DNA of 64,000 nucleotides from JASHPR01 sp963795055 (GTDB taxonomy: Bacteria > Actinomycetota > Actinomycetes > Streptosporangiales > Streptosporangiaceae): the NCBI GenBank assembly GCA_963795055.1, contig CAWCGJ010000034.1:1-64000 (forward strand). The letters are read 5' to 3'. The translations under genes and the position numbers were made by a program. The notes below the pieces were generated by a model. That model saw nothing but the letters and a program-made list of their open reading frames with translations, was not told where the DNA came from and ran no database searches. Within the stretch, counting starts at the first letter, position 1, and every line of letters begins with the position of its first letter. This document shows positions 59,342 to 64,000 of this stretch, in pieces.

Positions 59342-59476
59342 ATGAGCGGCGCACGAAGGGCGGGGCCCGGCGGCGCGGCCGAGATCGCCGCCCGCTGGGG
59401 ATTCCGCAGCGCGGCGCACTTCACCCGGGCCTTCCGGGTCACGCCCGCGAGCTGGCGCCTCCGGCGCCCGTCCTGA
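59342..59476 (+). pseudogene. AraC-family HTH remnant (C-terminal helix-turn-helix only)
   Basis: A 44-codon ORF reading IAARWGFRSAAHFTRAFRVT, the second helix-turn-helix of AraC proteins, and ending PASWRLRRPS with a natural stop. The first HTH and all upstream parts are missing. Probably a decayed AraC regulator; it follows the 59004 gene by 11 nt. Confidence 0.6.
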
Positions 59477-59583
59477 GGCACGCCGGACTCATCCCGCCGC
59501 GACCGATGAATCGCCGGTCGCGGCGCCGTCCTATCTCGTGAGGACACATCAACGGCGGGGAGCCCGCGACCGGGGAGGAAGCC

Positions 59584-59769
59584 ATGCATCCAGTGATCGT
59601 CCAGGCGGCCGCCACCGAGCGGAGCGCGGAAATGCGGGCCTACGCGGCGGCGGCGCGGCGGGCCCGAGCCAGCCGCCGCGCCCGGCCGGCCCGACCCTTG
59701 GCCTGGCTCGCGCGCGTCCCGAAGTCCCGGCCCGCGCCGCGGCCGCTGCGCGGTCCGGAAGCCGCCTGA
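59584..59769 (+). CDS. small Arg/Ala-rich actinobacterial protein
   Basis: A 61-aa protein with strong ribosome site GGGGAGGAA, 2 nt from ATG. The start MHPVIVQAAATERSAEMRAY fits a widespread actinobacterial family of short peptides that begin MHP, then an Ala-x-Glu-Arg core with Arg/Ala repeats. The rest is highly basic (RRARASRRARPARP). No function is known. Coding status rests on the ribosome site and the N-terminal pattern. Confidence 0.55.
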   Translation: MHPVIVQAAATERSAEMRAYAAAARRARASRRARPARPLAWLARVPKSRPAPRPLRGPEAA

Positions 59770-59800
59770 GGCGAGCCTGGCCAGGCACAAACCGGGGCGT

Positions 59801-59837
59801 CTCAGGCGGGCCCGGCCCCGCTCCGGGCCCGCCTGAG
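59801..59837 (+). terminator. strong GC hairpin, perfect 15-bp stem
   Basis: Arms CTCAGGCGGGCCCGG and CCGGGCCCGCCTGAG enclose a 7-nt loop (CCCCGCT). It lies 32 nt after the small Arg-rich gene stop and has no U-tract, so it is a candidate intrinsic terminator. It could also be a palindromic recombination or insulator site. Confidence 0.55.
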
Positions 59838-59918
59838 GCCGACCTGGCCAGACCGCCTCACGGCGACGGGACTCCGCCATCCAGCCGGCGCGGTTCTTGA
59901 GCGCTCGGCCGGCCCCGC

Positions 59919-60275
59919 GTGCACATCGCGCTGTCCGACCTCGCAGGCGCGAGGACGCTGATGCGGGAGATCGATGAGCTGCTCAAGCGGCGGCCCGGCC
60001 TCGGGACCCTGGTCGGCGAGGCAGCGGCGCTCCGCGCCTGGCTGTCCGGGCCGCGCAGCCCGGGCGGCCCGGGGACCTCAGCGCTGACCGCGGCCGAGCT
60101 GCGCCTGCTGCCGCTGCTGACCACCCACCTGTCGTTTCCCGAGATCGCGGCCGAGCTGTCCCTGTCGCCGCACACCGTCAAGTCGGAAGCGTGGTCGATC
60201 TACCGGAAGCTGGGCGCCTCCTCCCGCAGCCAGATGATCGCCCGGTCCCGGGAGCTGGGCCTCCTGGAAGGGTGA
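59919..60275 (+). CDS. truncated LuxR-type protein (LAL C-terminal piece)
   Basis: A 118-aa protein with a LuxR HTH (TAAELRLLPLLTTHLSFPEI and then AAELSLSPHTVKSEAWSIYRKLG) and a 50-residue helical stretch (LMREIDELLKRRPGLGTLVGE) that looks like the end of a LAL regulator. GTG start with weak context. It is therefore likely the remains of a large LAL regulator whose ATPase and TPR parts are gone; it could still function as a short HTH protein. It differs in sequence from the two LAL copies at the window start. Confidence 0.6.
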   Translation: MHIALSDLAGARTLMREIDELLKRRPGLGTLVGEAAALRAWLSGPRSPGGPGTSALTAAELRLLPLLTTHLSFPEIAAELSLSPHTVKSEAWSIYRKLGASSRSQMIARSRELGLLEG

Positions 60276-60287
60276 CGGCCGGATCCC

Positions 60288-61448
60288 CTAACCGGGCAGG
60301 GCCTGCCGGTTCAGCGGGGCGGCCAGGCCGGGATAGGCGGTCGCGGCGGGCAGGGACAGCTCGAACACCGAGCCCTGGCCCACCGCGCTGCGCACCCCGA
60401 CCGAACCCCCATGGGCCTCCGCGATCGCCTTCACCACGGCCAGGCCCAGGCCGAACCCGCCGGTCTCCCGGCTGCGCCCCTTGCCCACCCGGGTGAACCG
60501 GTCGAAGATGTGCCCGATGTCAGCCGCCGGGATGCCGGAGCCCCAGTCCCGGACGGCGAGGACGACCTGGTCACCCGACCGCCGGGCGCTCAGCTCGATC
60601 CGGCCGTCGGGCTCGGTGTGATCGACGGCGTTCTCGATGAGCGCGTCCAGGGCCAGGGTCAGGCGGTCCCGGTCGGCCTGCACCGGCGTCTCGGTAAGGG
60701 AACCGAGCGACCACCGCCGGGGAGTCTGGCTCCACCGGTGCAGGGTCTCCATCATGAGCTCCGGGGTGTCCACCGGGGCCGGGCGCAGGAAGTCCGGGCT
60801 GTCGGTCGAGGCCAGGAGCACCAGCCGGTTCGACAGCCGGCGCATTCGGAGCAGCTCGTCCACGGCCACACGGGCATCCTTGGCGATGGCCTGGTCGGTG
60901 GCGGCGTGCGTGATGAGCTCGGCGTGCCCGAGGGCGATGGTGATGGGCGTGCCCAGCTCATGGGAGACGTCCTGGAGGAACTGGCGCTGCTGGCCCAACA
61001 GCAGCAAATTGTGTTCCGAGACGCGCTTCATCTCCTCCATGGCCGTCTGCCGTCGGTGTGCGTGCCAGGCCATCACCATGAACATCGCGGCCAGCAGCGG
61101 GACCTCCGCGAGGTAGTCCCCGTCCTGCTTCCCCCGCAGCACCTGCCAGCCGATCAGCCCGCCGGTCGCCAGGGTCACGATCGCCACCGTGAGGACCGTG
61201 GAGCCGAGGTGCCACAGCCGGAAGCCGTAGATCGCGGTCAGGCTGATCCAGATGATCAGGAACGGGACGGTCTGCCAGGCGGAGATGAGGCGCATGGCGA
61301 TCAGGTTCAGCACGATGAAGACGGCCCAGGCGATGTCCACCCGGTACGTCCGGCCGAACTGGTAGACCCTGTCCGCCAGCAGCCGTGCGGAGCCCCCGAC
61401 GCCCTGGGCCGCAGCCCCGGCTGCCGCGGGTTCAGCAGACGATTGCAT
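60288..61448 (-). CDS. membrane-anchored sensor histidine kinase
   Basis: A 386-aa kinase. Hydrophobic segments span about residues 35-115 (WAVFIVLNLIAMRLIS, VPFLIIWISLTAIYG, TVLTVAIVTLATGGLIG, LLAAMFMVMAWH), then a coiled linker. The phosphorylated His sits in QDVSHELGTPITIALGHAEL. ATP-binding N box is ALDALIENAVDHTEPDG, G1 DWGSGIP and G2 ETGGFGLGLAVVKAIAEAHGG. No response regulator adjoins; it is an orphan with short extracellular loops, so it may sense the membrane. Convergent with the LuxR fragment. Confidence 0.9.
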   Translation of the reverse strand: MQSSAEPAAAGAAAQGVGGSARLLADRVYQFGRTYRVDIAWAVFIVLNLIAMRLISAWQTVPFLIIWISLTAIYGFRLWHLGSTVLTVAIVTLATGGLIGWQVLRGKQDGDYLAEVPLLAAMFMVMAWHAHRRQTAMEEMKRVSEHNLLLLGQQRQFLQDVSHELGTPITIALGHAELITHAATDQAIAKDARVAVDELLRMRRLSNRLVLLASTDSPDFLRPAPVDTPELMMETLHRWSQTPRRWSLGSLTETPVQADRDRLTLALDALIENAVDHTEPDGRIELSARRSGDQVVLAVRDWGSGIPAADIGHIFDRFTRVGKGRSRETGGFGLGLAVVKAIAEAHGGSVGVRSAVGQGSVFELSLPAATAYPGLAAPLNRQALPG

Positions 61449-61523
61449 CGATGTTCATCTCCCTGGTCCAGCGGCTACCGAATCCTACGGCCCCAGGGTG
61501 GTCCGGTGGCAAGTCGGTGCTGG

Positions 61524-62252
61524 TCAGGCCGCGTCGTGGAAGACCATACCCAGGGTAAACCGCTGGCCGGAGCGGACCACGGAGACCCCGTGCCGGACCG
61601 GCGCGGCCGACCAGCCGCGGCTGGACCTCACGGGCCGGTCACGGGTGGTGAACACCAGCCCGTGCCCGGCCGGGATGAGCGTGGCGGTGCCGCGGGACTG
61701 GGCCCGGGGCCGCTGCTCGAGCAGCAGGAACTCCCCCCCGGTGTGGTCGATCCCGGGCCGGCTCAGGTTGACGACCACCTGCAGCGGGAACACCAGGTCG
61801 CCGTACAGGTCGCGGTGCAGCGCGTTCCAGTCGCCCGCCCCGTACTTCAGCAGGATGGCCGTCGACTTGACCTGCCCGGCCGCGTGACACATGGCCAGCC
61901 ACTCATCGAGGGTGTCCGGCCACGGCGCCGGCCAGCCCAGCTGGCGGTACCAGTCGCGGGCGATCGGGAGCAGGCGCGGGTACAGCGCCTGCTTCAGCTG
62001 CTCGACGGGCTCGGGCAGCGGCGGCGCGAAGTACTTGTACTCGCCCGCGCCGAAGCGGTACCGCTCCATATTCACCACGGACCGGAAGCGTCCCTCGTGG
62101 TCGTAAAGGCCGGCCAGGGCGTCGCACTCGCCCGGGCTCAGCAGCTGCGGCGTCAGCGCGCCGCCGAGCTCGCCGGCCTCCGCGGCGATGTGCGCCCAGT
62201 CGGCGCCGTCGACGCGGTCCTTCCAGACGCGGGCGGTCAGGGCCGAGGTCAT
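61524..62252 (-). CDS. 2-oxoglutarate/Fe(II) oxygenase of the alkylation-repair operon
   Basis: A 242-aa Fe(II)/2OG oxygenase. Iron ligands are His and Asp in NALHRDLYGDLVFPLQ and the distal His in PVRHGVSVVRSGQRFTLG, with the 2OG-binding Arg in that last stretch. Sequence is prolyl-hydroxylase-like rather than AlkB proper. Its ATG overlaps the MGMT stop by 4 bp, so it is made with it. By context it may dealkylate nucleic acid or a repair-related protein; this is inference. Confidence 0.85.
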   Translation of the reverse strand: MTSALTARVWKDRVDGADWAHIAAEAGELGGALTPQLLSPGECDALAGLYDHEGRFRSVVNMERYRFGAGEYKYFAPPLPEPVEQLKQALYPRLLPIARDWYRQLGWPAPWPDTLDEWLAMCHAAGQVKSTAILLKYGAGDWNALHRDLYGDLVFPLQVVVNLSRPGIDHTGGEFLLLEQRPRAQSRGTATLIPAGHGLVFTTRDRPVRSSRGWSAAPVRHGVSVVRSGQRFTLGMVFHDAA

Positions 62253-62902
62253 GCTGCCTCCAGGTTGAGCAGGAGCCGCTTGGCGGCCGGGCCGCCCCGG
62301 TAGTTGCCGAGGTCACCGTCGGACTTGATGACCCGGTGGCAGGGCAGCACCACCGGCAGGGGGTTGGTCGCGCACGCCGTGCCCACGGCGCGGAACGCCC
62401 GGGGGCTGCCCACGGCGGCCGCGACCGTGGCGTAACTGGCGGTGGTCCCGTAGCCGATGCCAGGGAGGTGGCCGAGCACCTGGCGGCGGAAACCCGTGGC
62501 CAGCCGGTAGTCCAGCGGCAGGTCAAAGGCGCGGCGCTGGCCGGCGAAGTACTCGTCGATCTCGCGCGCGGCCGGGTCCAGCCGCCGGGGCGCGTTCAGG
62601 ATCCGCGGGCTGACCCGCGCGGCGAGGGCCTGCAGCACCTGGTCGTGACCCTCGATCGGGTAGGCGACCCGGACCAGGCCGGTCTCGGTCGCGGCCAGCA
62701 GCAGCGTGCCGACCGGCGTGTCGAGCGTGCGGTAGGCCACGTCGAGCACGCCGTCGGCGTCGGCGCGCGCGGCCAGGCGGTCACGCAGGGCGGCCAGGTC
62801 CGCGTCGGTGATGGCGGGCAGGCGGTCGCGCAGGGCCGCCGCCTCCGCCTCGGTGACGGCGGGCAGGGCGTGGCGCAGGTCCGCTTCGTGGTTGGCGTTC
62901 AT
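62249..62902 (-). CDS. methylguanine-DNA methyltransferase with N-terminal extension
   Basis: A 217-aa O6-alkylguanine-DNA alkyltransferase. The suicide Cys188 lies in VLPCHRVI, after RAVGTACATNPLPVV. N-terminal residues 1-50 are an extra, helical, Ala/Asp-rich segment with a repeat (ALRDRLPA, ALRDRLAA) absent from stand-alone Ogt enzymes such as the one at 63506. Its ATG overlaps the ECF sigma stop by 4 bp. An anti-sigma-like role for the extension is conceivable, since no other anti-sigma gene is near. Repairs O6-methylguanine directly. Confidence 0.9.
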   Translation of the reverse strand: MNANHEADLRHALPAVTEAEAAALRDRLPAITDADLAALRDRLAARADADGVLDVAYRTLDTPVGTLLLAATETGLVRVAYPIEGHDQVLQALAARVSPRILNAPRRLDPAAREIDEYFAGQRRAFDLPLDYRLATGFRRQVLGHLPGIGYGTTASYATVAAAVGSPRAFRAVGTACATNPLPVVLPCHRVIKSDGDLGNYRGGPAAKRLLLNLEAA

Positions 62903-63438
62903 GAGTTCTCTCCGTCTGCTCGTGCGGCGCCCGGATAGGTCTTCCGCAGCCGGGCGATGCCGTCGGCGGCCGCCCGGCGGGCGGCATCGGTGCTGCCGCC
63001 GGTTATGGCCGCGACGTCCTGATAGGGCAACCCGGCCAGGTAGTGGTAGGCGATGGCCTCCCGCTGCCGGCGCGGCAAGGCGGCCAGTGCGTCCGCGAGA
63101 TCGATGTCCCGGCCGCCGGCCCGTTGCGAAATCGAAGGCTCGGGAACGTCGGCGACCGGGACCGCGCGCCGCGCCGCCGCGCGGGTGACGTCGATCGCCT
63201 TGCGGTGCGCGATCGTCACCAGCCACGCCTCGACGTTGGCGTCGGCGGGCAGCCGCGGGTACGCCTTGAGCGCGGCCAGGAACGTCTCCGACCACGCGTC
63301 ATCCGCGTCGGCGGGCCCCAGGACGGCCCGGCACACCCGCAGGACGGTCGCGCCGTGCTCGGCCACGACGACCTCGAAGGGCGGCTTGGGGCTCACCTGA
63401 GGTAGACGTCCCGGGCCCGCCGAACGTGAGGTTCTCAT
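62899..63438 (-). CDS. ECF sigma factor embedded in alkylation-repair operon
   Basis: A 179-aa ECF sigma factor. Region 2 is ADDAWSETFLAALKAYPRL and WLVTIAHRKAIDVTRAAARR, and region 4 ALPRRQREAIAYHYLAGLPY, then GSTDAARRAAADGIARLRK. Translational coupling to the MGMT downstream (ATGA overlap) is unusual: sigma genes normally overlap their anti-sigma gene. The start codon lies in a tandemly repeated sequence with ribosome word AGGA (63426-63507); a GTG at 63396 is an alternative start. Likely activates its own operon upon alkylation. Confidence 0.88.
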   Translation of the reverse strand: MRTSRSAGPGRLPQVSPKPPFEVVVAEHGATVLRVCRAVLGPADADDAWSETFLAALKAYPRLPADANVEAWLVTIAHRKAIDVTRAAARRAVPVADVPEPSISQRAGGRDIDLADALAALPRRQREAIAYHYLAGLPYQDVAAITGGSTDAARRAAADGIARLRKTYPGAARADGENS

Positions 63439-63507
63439 TGGAGTCCTGGGGCCGCCGAAGGTGAGGTTTCATTGGAGTCCTGGGGCCACCGATGGTGAGG
63501 TTTCATT
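63426..63507 (-). repeat. tandem 34-35 bp repeats carrying staggered start codons
   Basis: Two full copies (63426-63460, 63461-63494) and 13 bp of a third (63495-63507) of a unit beginning GTGAGGTTTCATTGGAGTCC on the plus strand. On the minus strand each copy carries an ATG (63506, 63472, 63438), one per reading frame; the full copies also carry CCAGGACTCCA, which precedes the next ATG. The first ATG overlaps the upstream ogt stop (TAATG). Only the last is in frame with the ECF sigma gene. Confidence 0.85.
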
Positions 63508-63994
63508 AAAACAGCCTCGCGGATACCCTCTCCAGGTCGAGCAGGAACCTCTTGCGGGCCAGCCCGCCGGCGTAGCCGGTGAGCCTGCCGTCCTTGCCGA
63601 CCACGCGGTGGCAGGGCACGACCACGCTCAGCGGGTTGCGCCCGACGGCCGCGCCGACGTCCTTGGGCGTGGCCGGCCCGCCGACGTCGCGGGCCAGGTC
63701 GCCGTAGGTGACGGTCTCGCCGTAGGGGATGCCCGCGATCAGGTCCCACACCCGGCGCTGGAACTCGTCCCCTTGGGGCTCGACGGCCAGGTCGAAGCGG
63801 GTCCGGTCACCCGCGAAGTACTCGGCGAGCTGGGCCGCGGCGTCCTCGAACCCGTGGTCGGTCCGCGGGCCGAACGTGTCCGGGTCCGGCCGGTACCAGT
63901 GATGCGGGAAGTACACGCCGGTCAGCTTGCCCTCGTCGGCGACCAGGGTCAGCTCGCCGATCGGCGAGTCGACGGTCGTGTGGGTGGCGGTCAT
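63506..63994 (-). CDS. ogt: methylated-DNA-protein-cysteine methyltransferase
   Basis: A 162-aa stand-alone O6-alkylguanine alkyltransferase. The suicide Cys128 lies in VVPCHRVVGKDG, preceded by VGAAVGRNPLSV, and the helix-turn-helix region by IPYGETVTYGDLAR. Small N-terminal domain is normal. It heads the repair operon: its TAA overlaps the first of three tandem start codons before the ECF sigma gene. The window ends 6 nt upstream of its ATG, so the promoter is out of view. Confidence 0.93.
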   Translation of the reverse strand: MTATHTTVDSPIGELTLVADEGKLTGVYFPHHWYRPDPDTFGPRTDHGFEDAAAQLAEYFAGDRTRFDLAVEPQGDEFQRRVWDLIAGIPYGETVTYGDLARDVGGPATPKDVGAAVGRNPLSVVVPCHRVVGKDGRLTGYAGGLARKRFLLDLERVSARLF

Positions 63995-64000
63995 CGCGGT

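Overview
The window is a high-GC, densely packed chromosomal stretch with frequent GTG starts, 4-bp ATGA stop/start overlaps and regulator types (LAL-type LuxR, SARP/BTAD, ECF sigma, secreted alanine-rich lipoproteins) typical of soil actinomycetes of the Streptomyces/Streptosporangium kind. I cannot fix the genus. I see no tRNA, rRNA, CRISPR array or intact insertion sequence.

Layout. (1) 0-12 kb: two paralogous LAL regulators bracket a lipoprotein, an atypical STAS protein and an SMP-30 lactonase-like enzyme; then a membrane protein, a DUF899 protein and a secreted Lipoprotein_15-type protein. (2) 12-14.5 kb: a DeoR repressor divergent from a frameshifted MFS transporter, followed by gene debris. 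(3) 14.5-33 kb: a sulfur-scavenging island. It holds two OsmC proteins, a two-domain rhodanese, two flavin reductases, four luciferase-like FMN monooxygenases, a CoA-binding protein, metY and metX, a flavoprotein monooxygenase, a TauD dioxygenase with a sulfonate ABC transporter, and an MBL-fold/rhodanese fusion. Six AT-rich islands in front of these units carry full or partial copies of one 17-bp pattern, and a short leader peptide precedes tauD. The genes make a coherent set: import organosulfur, cleave C-S bonds with reduced flavin or 2-oxoglutarate, put sulfide into homocysteine, and handle persulfides. (4) 33-37.6 kb: a TetM-like ribosome-protection GTPase with an overlapping leader ORF, an HSL-type esterase and two cupins. 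(5) 37.8-48 kb: a membrane-spanning SARP regulator with an extracellular beta-propeller and solute-binding domain, a large secreted cysteine-pinned propeller, a VOC protein, a universal stress protein and a cyclase/ATPase regulator. (6) 48-52.7 kb: a Lipoprotein_15 lipoprotein, a MetE-like/LigB-like overlapping pair and small enzymes. (7) 52.8-60.3 kb: a frameshifted SARP/cyclase-like/ATPase regulator, an ECF sigma factor, a membrane protein/wHTH pair with two adjacent palindromes, a MarR regulator and truncated regulators. (8) 60.3-64 kb: a histidine kinase and a tightly coupled alkylation-repair operon (ogt, ECF sigma, extended MGMT, 2OG-Fe(II) oxygenase).

Best leads: the shared operator and leader peptide of the sulfur island; the ECF sigma/MGMT operon as a possible Ada-independent alkylation response, with its tandemly duplicated start region; the transmembrane SARP sensor beside a 13-repeat disulfide-type propeller; and the leader ORF over the ribosome-protection gene.
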